Source: Liquorilactobacillus ghanensis DSM 18630 (GTDB lineage Bacteria; Bacillota; Bacilli; Lactobacillales; Lactobacillaceae). From it: a stretch of 64,000 bases of DNA. Within the stretch, counting starts at the first letter, position 1. Every line of letters starts with the position of its first letter. Position numbers and translations under genes: made by a program. Location of the stretch: the NCBI RefSeq assembly GCF_001435235.1, contig NZ_AZGB01000018.1, positions 104,367 to 168,366 of the forward strand, given 5' to 3'. Of the stretch, positions 55,214 through 63,492 are shown in pieces. Under the pieces are notes generated by a model. The model saw only the letters and a program-made list of their open reading frames with translations. It was not told the DNA's origin and did no database searches.

Positions 55214-55981
55214 ATGAAAGTTGCAATTTTTTCGACTTGTATCGTTGATCTGATGTTTCCTAACATTGGTCAAGCGATGGTCGAGGTGCTCGAAAGATTC
55301 GGCTGTGAAACCAGTTTCCCATCCAAACAAATCTGCTGTGGTCAGCCTACATATAATAGCGGCTATCACAAAGAAACTCAAAAAGTATTCCACAATGAAG
55401 TTGATGCTTTAATGAGTTCCGATGCTGACTATATCGTTGGGCCCGCTGGTTCCTGTGTTGCTATGCTGCGCGAATATAAAAACTTGCTTAAAGATGACCC
55501 GCAATATGCTGATAAAGCTGCGGCCATGGCCGATAAGACCTATGAATTCTCGCAGTTTCTCTATCGAATACTAGGTGTCCGCGATGCCGGCGCTCAACTA
55601 GATGCCGTTGCCACTTATCATCGTTCCTGTCATATGACTCGTTTATTACGTGAACGGCAAGCTCCTTACGAACTACTGTCCAATGTCAAAGATCTGCAAG
55701 TAGTTCCATTGCCGCGCGCTGAAAACTGCTGTGGTTTCGGGGGAACCTTTTCCGTTAAGGAACCACAAATTTCGCGGCAGATGGTCGATGAAAAAGTCAA
55801 CGATATCCTTAGCACCAAAGCCTCAGTCCTCATCAGTGCTGACCCCTCCTGCTTGATGAATATCGCCGGCCGCTTTAGTCGTCGAAACGAAAAAATCAAG
55901 ATCATGCATATTGCTGAAGTATTAAATCACAATGTTGACCCAGCTCGAATCCGTTTCGCTGATCAGCCAGTAAATGTCTAA
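55214..55981 (+). CDS. lutA: LutA, lactate-oxidation Fe-S subunit
   Basis: 255-aa protein with two CCG (cysteine-rich) domains: QICCGQPTYNSG near 43 and NCCGFGGTFSVKEP near 175, as in glycolate-oxidase/heterodisulfide-reductase-type subunits. Part of the LutABC complex oxidising L-lactate to pyruvate. ATG at 55214 follows TGGAGGTG. First gene of the lut operon; 12 bp gap to lutB. No lutR or lactate permease is adjacent. Confidence 0.93.
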   Translation: MKVAIFSTCIVDLMFPNIGQAMVEVLERFGCETSFPSKQICCGQPTYNSGYHKETQKVFHNEVDALMSSDADYIVGPAGSCVAMLREYKNLLKDDPQYADKAAAMADKTYEFSQFLYRILGVRDAGAQLDAVATYHRSCHMTRLLRERQAPYELLSNVKDLQVVPLPRAENCCGFGGTFSVKEPQISRQMVDEKVNDILSTKASVLISADPSCLMNIAGRFSRRNEKIKIMHIAEVLNHNVDPARIRFADQPVNV

Positions 55982-55993
55982 GGAGGCAGCAAA

Positions 55994-57487
55994 ATGGCAA
56001 CACTTTCAACCAGCAATGAACCATTTTTAACCAGAATCAAAGAATCAGAAGCTGATAAATTCATGCAAAAATCTGTCGCTAAAGCGCAAGACGCCCAGTG
56101 GGAAAAACGGCCAGCTTCACGTAAAGAACTTGGTCATTGGGAGGATTGGCGCAATCTAGGCGAACAAATCCGACAGCATGTGATCAAATATTTACCAGAT
56201 TATCTGGAAGAATTCAGCGATAATGTTGAAAAACGCGGTGGTCATGTTTTCTTTGCTCAAACTGATAAAGACGCCGTTGCATACATCAAAAAAATTGCTC
56301 AGCAAAAACAAGCCCATAAGATCGTTAAATCAAAATCAATGGTTACCACCGAAATCAATTTGGATAAAGAACTGCTGAAGCTACCAGATACTTCAGTCTT
56401 AGAGACCGACTTGGCTGAATTTATTCTTGAAGAAGATAATTGGGATGAACCGACCCATATTGTTTTTCCAACTTTGCACAAAAATCGTGATCAAATTCGA
56501 AAAATTTTCCAAAAACTTGGTTATAAAGGCAGCAACGAGCCAGGTGAAATGGCTAAATTTGCTCGCCATTATCTGCGTCGCTCCTTCTTGGAAGCTGATT
56601 TGGGTATTACCGGCTGTAATTTTGCGATTGCTGATCAGGGTATGATCAACTTGGTTACTAATGAAGGTAATGCTGATCTGACGATGGCCATCCCTGACAC
56701 TCAAGTCGTGGTAATGGGCATGGAGCGGATCGTTCCCAGTCTCAAAGAAGCCGAAGTAATGGATAATATGCTTTCACGCAGCGCGGTTGGTCAAAAACTT
56801 ACCAGCTACTGTACCTTTGCCGGACCACAAACTGCTGATGAAAGCGATGGTCCTAAAGATTTTTATGTTGTTATCTTAGATAATGGTCGCTCGAAAGCTT
56901 TGGGAACCGATTTTGAACCAGCATTACAATGTATCCGTTGTGGTTCATGTTTGAACGTTTGTCCGGTTTATCGGCATATTGGCGGGCATGGTTATGGCTC
57001 GATCTATCCCGGACCGATCGGAGCAGTTTTATCTCCAATTCTGGGAGGATATGAGAAATTTAAAGATTTACCATTTGCCTGCAGCTTAAATGCTGCCTGC
57101 ACTGATACTTGCCCAGTAAAAATTCCATTGCATAAGCTCCTGATCAAACATCGCGAAGTCATGATGGACAAGATGAAGATCGATCACAGCTTTAACAACG
57201 TATTAATGAAAGGTGCCGGAGTAGCAACTGCAACTCCGATCGTCTTTAATATTGCTTTGAAAGGCGGTTACCTTGGATCAGCACCTTTAGCTAAAAAGAG
57301 TAAGACCTCCGTTGACAATTTCTTCCATTATGGTCATATTGAATGGGCTCCCAGTTTAGCTAAGGGCTGGACTGATGTTCGTTCATTGCCGCGACCTGCC
57401 AAAGGTTCAGAGAATTTCCGCAGTTGGTATAAAAAACATCAAGCCGCTAAACAAGCTCAAGCAAAGGAGGAGCATGATAATGGATAA
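55994..57487 (+). CDS. lutB: LutB, lactate-oxidation ferredoxin-type subunit
   Basis: 497-aa protein with an N-terminal LUD (YkgG-like) domain and a C-terminal pair of 4Fe-4S motifs: CIRCGSCLNVCP (about 313-324) and CSLNAACTDTCP (about 363-374). Full length for LutB. ATG follows TAAGGAGGCAG. Its last 8 bases overlap lutC. Confidence 0.93.
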   Translation: MATLSTSNEPFLTRIKESEADKFMQKSVAKAQDAQWEKRPASRKELGHWEDWRNLGEQIRQHVIKYLPDYLEEFSDNVEKRGGHVFFAQTDKDAVAYIKKIAQQKQAHKIVKSKSMVTTEINLDKELLKLPDTSVLETDLAEFILEEDNWDEPTHIVFPTLHKNRDQIRKIFQKLGYKGSNEPGEMAKFARHYLRRSFLEADLGITGCNFAIADQGMINLVTNEGNADLTMAIPDTQVVVMGMERIVPSLKEAEVMDNMLSRSAVGQKLTSYCTFAGPQTADESDGPKDFYVVILDNGRSKALGTDFEPALQCIRCGSCLNVCPVYRHIGGHGYGSIYPGPIGAVLSPILGGYEKFKDLPFACSLNAACTDTCPVKIPLHKLLIKHREVMMDKMKIDHSFNNVLMKGAGVATATPIVFNIALKGGYLGSAPLAKKSKTSVDNFFHYGHIEWAPSLAKGWTDVRSLPRPAKGSENFRSWYKKHQAAKQAQAKEEHDNG

Positions 57488-58187
57488 GGCAAACCGAGAA
57501 GCTTTTTTAAATAATATTGCTACTCATGCTAAACGCCCGCGTCATCAATTAGCTAATCACCCATTTAAGCCATTGAACAATTTGCCGGAATCAACACTTT
57601 CTGGCAAAACTCAAGATCAACTGCTGGCGATTGCTCGACACAGCAGTGAAGAAGTTCACGTTGATTTTCGAACTACTGCTAAAGAAAATCTAGCTGCTGC
57701 AATTAACGATTATCTGCAACACAAAAATATTCAGCATTTGATTTTGCCAACAACTGACCTTTGGCAAAAATTCAGTTTGGCTGACTGGCAGAATCAACGT
57801 TCAACCGAACATACCGCTTATTGGGAACCTAGAGCTGATCGGCAAACTAATGTTCAACGAGCTCAAAATGCTGATGGTGCTATCGGTTTTGCTGATTTTC
57901 TGTTGGCTGAATCCGGAACCATCGCTGTTGCAACCGTTCCCGGTCAAGGTCGTGCATTTCATTTTTTGCCGACTCATTATCTAAGTATTATTCCAAAAAG
58001 TCGAATCGTTCCACGCAGTCGGCAAGCAATGCTTTATTATGAACAGAAAATCAAGAGTGGTGAATTAACAACTTCCAACATTAATCTAATCACAGGACCA
58101 TCCAACTCCGGTGATATTGAAATGGTGCTGGTAGTGGGAGTTCATGGACCGCTTGATATGACTTACATGGTTGTTGAAGATTTATAA
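57480..58187 (+). CDS. lutC: LutC, lactate-oxidation LUD subunit
   Basis: 235-aa LUD-domain protein: HLILPTTDLW, ADGAIGFADFLLAESGTIAVATVPGQGRAFHFLPTHYLSIIP and TGPSNSGDIEMVLVVGVHGP are the family signature. ATG at 57480 is chosen (AAAGGAGGAG, spacing 8-9); another in-frame ATG two codons earlier is too close to it. Last gene of lutABC, with a terminator at 58217-58250. Confidence 0.92.
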   Translation: MDKANREAFLNNIATHAKRPRHQLANHPFKPLNNLPESTLSGKTQDQLLAIARHSSEEVHVDFRTTAKENLAAAINDYLQHKNIQHLILPTTDLWQKFSLADWQNQRSTEHTAYWEPRADRQTNVQRAQNADGAIGFADFLLAESGTIAVATVPGQGRAFHFLPTHYLSIIPKSRIVPRSRQAMLYYEQKIKSGELTTSNINLITGPSNSGDIEMVLVVGVHGPLDMTYMVVEDL

Positions 58188-58216
58188 TTATTCCAACTTA
58201 TTTGTTTAGCCAACAC

Positions 58217-58250
58217 AAAACTGTGTCAAATCAATTCTTGACACAGTTTT
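58217..58250 (+). terminator. Terminator of lutABC
   Basis: Perfect 13-bp arms AAAACTGTGTCAA/TTGACACAGTTTT, loop of 8, short T-run. Confidence 0.88.
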
Positions 58251-58274
58251 TATTATTTATTATGAACTAAAATA

Positions 58275-58306
58275 ATCCAATTAAACATGTGCGTGTTTAA
58301 TTGGAT
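58275..58306 (-). terminator. Hairpin after the polysaccharide operon
   Basis: Perfect 13-bp arms ATCCAATTAAACA/TGTTTAATTGGAT; on the minus strand TATTTTAG follows. Lies 11 bp past the DUF6056 gene. Confidence 0.65.
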
Positions 58307-58316
58307 CAGATCTAAC

Positions 58317-59768
58317 TTATTGATTATTAAAAGTACCTACAGATGCCCAACGAGTTTTAATAAAAGATTCAGCAAGTTTATCTAATGAATCTCTCTTAAA
58401 TTGTTTAACTGGGACTGTTAAATCTAAAATAATTCCTTTACTGTGATAATATTTTGCCATCCATTCATTTTCCCAATGTTCATTTGGTTGACCGCCACTT
58501 TCTAGATAGGCAGTCCCCAAGTATGGATTATACCCGGTTTTTATGCCTCTAATTCCTGGAACCTTGGCAAATTTGTTAGGATGGGCCTCTATAATTTCAG
58601 TTTCTGTCCTAAAACTATCAGAAGCTCCCAAGAATTCATCTGTTAATCTTAAATATCCTGGAATTGTTATTATTAAACAAACTAAATTTAACCCAATAAC
58701 TGCCGTCATAGTCAGTTTAGGCAGATAGTTTCGTAAAAATTCTAATAGCATTATAATACCAGCTATACCAAAGATCGTAGCTCCATACCAAGTTCTACCT
58801 GGCAACTGTGGTGAGAGAAATAATGCTACTACTGATACCCCAGCAGCCCCAAAAGAAATGAGTCCAGACAATAACAGATCATCACTTACGAAAGAAAGTC
58901 GTTTTTTCCGCACAATATAATAGCTGCCAGCAAACGCGACTATCATCAGTATTAATAAATATCTGCTATAGTTAATTGTTGTCCCCAAAACATTCAGAAT
59001 TTGAAACGCATGACCTTTTTGGTTCAAAGCTTCTCCACTATTGTTCAGCAGCATGATCACCATTCCCAAAACAGTTGCTAAGAAGCTCCAATATTTATAA
59101 CTCTGCCGATTTCCTAAGTCATCCGAAAGATAACTGATATAAACTAAAATAACAATAACTGGACCGATGTTTTCATTAGAAGCACCGGATAAGATTCCTA
59201 ATAAAATCATCACTGCTGTAAAGAAATGCGGTGACTTAACTTGACTATCTTCCACATTCCAACGAAATGGCAACAAAAAAGCCAAGTAGATAGGTGTCAT
59301 CCAGAGATAATTGCATGCACCAGACATCCAAAACATTGTATGCCCAAAATCAGGTACCAACAATCCTATCAATAAATATGTCAACAACAAAGATGATAAC
59401 CGGATTTCACTGAATTTCCTTACAGTAAATAAATTTATTAAGACCCCTACTAATACAAAAACCAGGCTGTTAATAATATTAAAAACTATTTTAGGAAACT
59501 GCATTACTGCTTGAATGAAAAAGTCACCGACAAACCGGCCATTCCAAGTCTGTGTATGAACTACGACAGATACCAAAAGGTCCCAAAGGTTGTTAATACT
59601 GCTAGAATTTGCAGATGGCCATTCGCCATTGTACTGAAAATGGTAGAGAAAATCATCACCCATAAAACCAATTAGTTTATTTAAATGATAGAACAAGTAT
59701 CCGGTCAGTAAGCATACGATCAACAACATTATAACTTTAATAGTTTTTAATGATCTTACCTTAGCCAT
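58317..59768 (-). CDS. DUF6056-family polytopic membrane protein
   Basis: 483-aa membrane protein with about 11-12 helices. MGDDFLYHFQYNGEW and QTWNGRFVGDFF in the first extracytoplasmic loop, FGHTMFWMSGACNYLW, and GASNENIGPVIV match DUF6056, a GT-C-like group found in polysaccharide loci; a soluble tail follows TM11. It is the last gene of a PNAG-type operon, in the place where staphylococcal ica has icaC. A role in transfer, modification or export of the polymer is inference. ATG follows ACAAGGGGTTC and overlaps the previous gene by 13 bp. Confidence 0.78.
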   Translation of the reverse strand: MAKVRSLKTIKVIMLLIVCLLTGYLFYHLNKLIGFMGDDFLYHFQYNGEWPSANSSSINNLWDLLVSVVVHTQTWNGRFVGDFFIQAVMQFPKIVFNIINSLVFVLVGVLINLFTVRKFSEIRLSSLLLTYLLIGLLVPDFGHTMFWMSGACNYLWMTPIYLAFLLPFRWNVEDSQVKSPHFFTAVMILLGILSGASNENIGPVIVILVYISYLSDDLGNRQSYKYWSFLATVLGMVIMLLNNSGEALNQKGHAFQILNVLGTTINYSRYLLILMIVAFAGSYYIVRKKRLSFVSDDLLLSGLISFGAAGVSVVALFLSPQLPGRTWYGATIFGIAGIIMLLEFLRNYLPKLTMTAVIGLNLVCLIITIPGYLRLTDEFLGASDSFRTETEIIEAHPNKFAKVPGIRGIKTGYNPYLGTAYLESGGQPNEHWENEWMAKYYHSKGIILDLTVPVKQFKRDSLDKLAESFIKTRWASVGTFNNQ

Positions 59769-60652
59769 TTTAGAACCCCTTGTTTCCAGGATTTATTAGT
59801 AACCATAATTCTGGGAAGCGCCCCTTTCTTCGTATCTCGATCATTATCAATGATCCCCATATTTAACGAAAATGTAACATAACCATGTTTTTGCAAATAA
59901 TCTTGAATTCGATCAGTTGCTTTCCCATAAGGATAAGCATATAAATTAGATTTTATATGCAGTTTGTTTTGAAATTTCTCTTGTGACTCATGGAGATCTT
60001 TCTTAAATGCTTGATAGTTTTCTGGCAGCGTTAAAGCTGGTTTGTTGTCAACAAGATAGTGAAAATTATTACTATGAAAACCAAAAGTAACTAATTTAGA
60101 CTTTTTGTTTAGTGACTGAATCTTAGACCAATCTTCCATTTGATTTCCACGATTGTAATTGCCAACTTGACCTGTAACAATAAACATTGTATATGGAATT
60201 CCTTGCTGTTCTAAAAAAGGAACTGCATTTTCAAAAATAGTCTGATCACAATCATCAAATGTAATTACTACATATTGATGCTTAAATTTTTTGCCTGACT
60301 TCATCATCATTTCTGCTGTTTTCATTGAAATAATTCTGGCATGATGTTGCTTTAAAGTTCTAATTTGGTGCTTAAAAGTCGGTAAAGTTACACTATACTC
60401 ATGGATTTGATCGTTATTAGACAACTTCTTAGTGACATTTGTCAACGAATTATCCTTAACTATCCGGTGATAGCAAAGAATTTGGATTCCATTACGTTTT
60501 TCCTGATTTTTCGGAAAACTTCTCGTGGAGAGCTCACTTTTACTTTCGTTGTCAATAACCTTTTGCGAATATGCCAATTTGATACTGCATAACACCGCTA
60601 CAACAAAAATCAGTATATAAACTATATGCCAACCGTTTTTAATGTTTTTCAT
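59756..60652 (-). CDS. icaB: Polysaccharide deacetylase (IcaB/PgaB-like)
   Basis: 298-aa, N-terminal transmembrane anchor (about 8-26) and an extracytoplasmic NodB domain: QILCYHRIV, metal-binding Asp in ITFDDCDQTIFENA, HSNNFH metal His pair, and YPYGKATD. Such enzymes partly deacetylate poly-N-acetylglucosamine at the surface. ATG at 60652; a TTG at 60667 is possible. Third gene of the pga operon, overlapping pgaD. Confidence 0.87.
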   Translation of the reverse strand: MKNIKNGWHIVYILIFVVAVLCSIKLAYSQKVIDNESKSELSTRSFPKNQEKRNGIQILCYHRIVKDNSLTNVTKKLSNNDQIHEYSVTLPTFKHQIRTLKQHHARIISMKTAEMMMKSGKKFKHQYVVITFDDCDQTIFENAVPFLEQQGIPYTMFIVTGQVGNYNRGNQMEDWSKIQSLNKKSKLVTFGFHSNNFHYLVDNKPALTLPENYQAFKKDLHESQEKFQNKLHIKSNLYAYPYGKATDRIQDYLQKHGYVTFSLNMGIIDNDRDTKKGALPRIMVTNKSWKQGVLKWLR

Positions 60653-60908
60653 GGATTTCTCGCCCAATCATTTTTTTATTCATGATAGCTAAAATATTAA
60701 CAATAAGAATAATTAATCCTGTCCCCTTAATTGTTTGCATCAAGTTGCCCCAATTACAATTAAAAATTATATACTGATCAACAAGACGCTCATTGTGTAT
60801 ATGCATTAAAAATAAAATAAGTAACGTAAACAACATTATCGGTATGATTGCCAAAATAGCATATCCAATGAATCTTATTGCAATCTTCCCCGGTCTGAAC
60901 TTCTCCAT
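60639..60908 (-). CDS. PgaD/IcaD-like accessory protein
   Basis: 89 aa with two transmembrane helices (about 12-35 and 62-78) and an extracytoplasmic loop, the size and topology of IcaD/PgaD, which supports the synthase. Sequence similarity is too low to claim by motif; position between synthase and deacetylase supports it. ATG follows GGAGGG at a spacing of 10; it overlaps the synthase gene by 34 bp. Confidence 0.65.
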   Translation of the reverse strand: MEKFRPGKIAIRFIGYAILAIIPIMLFTLLILFLMHIHNERLVDQYIIFNCNWGNLMQTIKGTGLIILIVNILAIMNKKMIGREIHEKH

Positions 60909-62077
60909 GAAACTTGTTCCCTCCGATCAAATAAATGGTAAAATGCAGCAACTGTCGAAATAATATTATTTAACCAATAAAAGAAGAAATAAATTGGAAC
61001 TATTCCCAATAATTTCCAGTGCTGCTTTGCTACACTGTGTTTATTCATCAAATTAGCTGTAATGTAGAATAATATCGTTACAACATAATAAGCGCAAAAA
61101 GTATCCAGTCGTAAATTTAAATTATCGAGGAATTGATAATTAATGGCTAAACTCAACAATGATAAAGATACTAAAAAAATCCAAAGGTAGCTTAATGTCA
61201 TATCCAACAACAACCATCTTCTGCCAAATGATAAAGACGGTAATTTAAAAATATGATCATGCCAAACTTCTAATCCTCCGCGAGCCCAGCGAATACGCTG
61301 TCTGAGAAAACCTTTAACTGTTTCAGGAACGCGAATGTAACACAGCGCCTCAGGTACATAACCGCAATTAAATCCTAAGTCATAAAATTTCCAAGTAACA
61401 TCTATATCTTCCGTTAGCGCCTGTTCATTCCACCCACCGACTTTTTTTAGAGTTTCAGATCGATAGAGGGTTAAGACGCCTGATACTGTAAGAATCAAAC
61501 CACCAAAGTAATATTGAGCACGCTTGATAAAATCAATATTTAAAAAATATTCAATAAATTGTAATTTAGCTATCAATTTATTTTTATTAAGTACCATTGG
61601 TCGTCCGGTGGCAGCAGCTAAATCCGGTTTAGTTGCCAATTCGCGAACCATCAGTGCTAACGTATTTTCATTCAGAATTGAATCCGCATCAACACATAAG
61701 ACAAACTCTGCTTGACTGGTGTTCAAAGCTGTATTTAGCGCATGGGACTTTCCTCCATTGACGTTTAACTTAATCAATTCAATTTGACTATCAAAATCGT
61801 GTTTGGCTAATTCCATCTGTTCAAATGTCTTATCGTCGCTTCCATCATCAATTAATACAATTCGATAATTTTGGTAATTTTGATTGCTAAGTGATTTAAC
61901 TGATTGATAAAGCAAATCTTCTTCGTTATGACAAGCCATAAAAATATCAACAGTCGGTTCGCTGGCAGGATCTGCCACTTCAACCTGCTTTTTTTTCCTC
62001 ACTGTTAAATAGATTGAGCCAAATATCCAAATAAATGACATTAATATTGGATAATACAGTTCAAAAATTCCTATCAT
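60875..62077 (-). CDS. pgaC: Poly-beta-1,6-N-acetylglucosamine synthase (PgaC/IcaA type)
   Basis: 400-aa processive GT2 glycosyltransferase in the membrane. N-terminal helix, then VDIFMACHNEEDLLYQSVKSL, IDDGSDD, CVDADSIL (metal-binding DxD), TEDIDVTWKF (catalytic base) and QRIRWARGG (product-binding QxxRW), then three C-terminal helices. ATG at 62077 follows GAAAGGGT (spacing 7); an in-frame ATG at 62113 is upstream. First gene of the operon. Confidence 0.9.
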   Translation of the reverse strand: MIGIFELYYPILMSFIWIFGSIYLTVRKKKQVEVADPASEPTVDIFMACHNEEDLLYQSVKSLSNQNYQNYRIVLIDDGSDDKTFEQMELAKHDFDSQIELIKLNVNGGKSHALNTALNTSQAEFVLCVDADSILNENTLALMVRELATKPDLAAATGRPMVLNKNKLIAKLQFIEYFLNIDFIKRAQYYFGGLILTVSGVLTLYRSETLKKVGGWNEQALTEDIDVTWKFYDLGFNCGYVPEALCYIRVPETVKGFLRQRIRWARGGLEVWHDHIFKLPSLSFGRRWLLLDMTLSYLWIFLVSLSLLSLAINYQFLDNLNLRLDTFCAYYVVTILFYITANLMNKHSVAKQHWKLLGIVPIYFFFYWLNNIISTVAAFYHLFDRREQVSWRSSDRGRLQ

Positions 62078-62184
62078 TATTTTACCCTTTCGTTTCTTCG
62101 CAAAAAGATTCATTTGTTACTCACATATTGTTAACTAATTATTGAATTAATTTTATGACTAATTTTATTTATCATTCTACACAT

Positions 62185-62210
62185 CCGACATAAAGCTTAA
62201 TTAACCGACA
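62185..62210 (-). promoter_or_regulatory. Direct repeats upstream of pgaC
   Basis: CCGACATAAA and CCGACAAAAA begin at 62185 and 62205, 20 bp apart on the same DNA face, about 110-130 bp before the pgaC start. Promoter-like TATATT/TATAAA boxes lie near 62260-62275. The rest of 62211-62423 is A/T-rich with no gene. Confidence 0.4.
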
Positions 62211-62430
62211 AAAAATCTAAGAATCAAACAACATCATCTTTACATTTGAAGTTTCTTTATAATATAACCATCTTCCTTCCATTTGATAGAAGTTTAACAT
62301 ATTACCCTTATTTTATAAATACTTATCTTGAAATTTAAGAATTTTATTTTATTGCTAAATCAAATATTCATTTTTAATAAAATGCTGCATATATGCCACT
62401 GCAATTAGTATTTTGCAACACATAAAAAAA

Positions 62431-62466
62431 AGATCGATGAAAATCTAAAGATAGTTTCATCGATCT
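62431..62466 (-). terminator. Terminator after the fructosamine kinase gene
   Basis: Perfect 12-bp arms AGATCGATGAAA/TTTCATCGATCT and an A-run at 62424-62430 (T-run on the minus strand). Confidence 0.85.
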
Positions 62467-62486
62467 CCTTATATTTGTATACCTAA

Positions 62487-63347
62487 TTACTTATTAGAAG
62501 TAATCTTCTCCAATAAATGCTGAACGCTGGCTGCATAACTGCTGCCAAATTTATTTAAATGAACCATTAAATAATATAACTGATAAAAACTTAATCGCTG
62601 CTGGTAGCCTTGATCCAATGGCAAGACTTGTTGATAGCCGGAATAAAAATCAGCTGTAAAGCCGCCAAAAACAGTTGTTATTCCCAGATCAAATTCTCGG
62701 TCACCATACAAAGCTGCCGGATCAATTAAAGCCGGTCGACCATCTGTCAAAAAGACAAAATTTCCAGCCCACAGATCACCATGCAATAAAACCGGTTGAC
62801 TAGAATGAGCTGTCAAAGCGGCGATAATTATCGATCGTGCCGCTGTATAAAGTTGACTTTCATGCTTTCCCCACATTCGATCTTGTTTAAGCTGTTGTGC
62901 GAGCTTATCTAACCGCCGCTTAACGAAAAGATCGACCCAATCAGCTGTCCAAGCATTATCAAAAGCAATGCTTGTGCCAGCGTATGGATAATCATAGCCG
63001 AATTTACCATTAGGACTGGCAGTCTGATGCAGCTTAGCTACTAAAGCACCTAACTGCTGCTGGTTACCGGTACGCTGCGTTGCTAGATAATTCAGCAACA
63101 AATAAGCATCCCCTTGAATACGACCACTAGCCACCACTCGCGGCGCCAGAATTCCTGCTCGCTGAAAATCCTGCAAACCAGCTATTTCTCCTTGGTAAAA
63201 ACTCTGAGGTTGCTGAGGTTGAACTAATAAAAAATAATCTTTAATCTTAGTTTTCAAATGATAAGCCTGATTAACATCACCACCACCCACACGCTGACAA
63301 GATGTTATTTCTTTGATCGGCAATTGAGTTAACCATTTTTCATCCAT
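62487..63347 (-). CDS. Fructosamine kinase-family protein
   Basis: 286-aa aminoglycoside-phosphotransferase-like kinase of the FN3K family, which phosphorylates ketoamines on glycated proteins or small molecules for repair. VGGGDVNQAYHLKT near the start, catalytic loop LLHGDLWAGNFVF, and metal-binding DPAALYGDREFDLG. ATG at 63347 follows AAAAGGAAGCG; an in-frame ATG at 63377 lies upstream. Monocistronic, divergent from gabD. Confidence 0.88.
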   Translation of the reverse strand: MDEKWLTQLPIKEITSCQRVGGGDVNQAYHLKTKIKDYFLLVQPQQPQSFYQGEIAGLQDFQRAGILAPRVVASGRIQGDAYLLLNYLATQRTGNQQQLGALVAKLHQTASPNGKFGYDYPYAGTSIAFDNAWTADWVDLFVKRRLDKLAQQLKQDRMWGKHESQLYTAARSIIIAALTAHSSQPVLLHGDLWAGNFVFLTDGRPALIDPAALYGDREFDLGITTVFGGFTADFYSGYQQVLPLDQGYQQRLSFYQLYYLMVHLNKFGSSYAASVQHLLEKITSNK

Positions 63348-63401
63348 GAGATCGCTTCCTTTTGTTAAAACTTCCATATTGTTTTATTAAATTAAAACTA
63401 A

Positions 63402-63469
63402 TCAATTGCAATTGAAAAAGTTGTGGATATATAATAAGTACGTACCAATTAATTACTCTGTACGGACCA
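63402..63469 (+). promoter_or_regulatory. gabD promoter with palindrome and direct repeats
   Basis: Perfect 14-bp palindrome TCAATTGCAATTGA (63402-63415) overlaps the -35 TTGCAA (63406-63411). -10 TATAAT lies at 63430-63435. Direct repeats GTACGTACCA (63438-63447) and GTACGGACCA (63460-63469) are 22 bp apart. Confidence 0.55.
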
Positions 63470-63492
63470 GTTTATAAGGAGGAACTTTTTTT

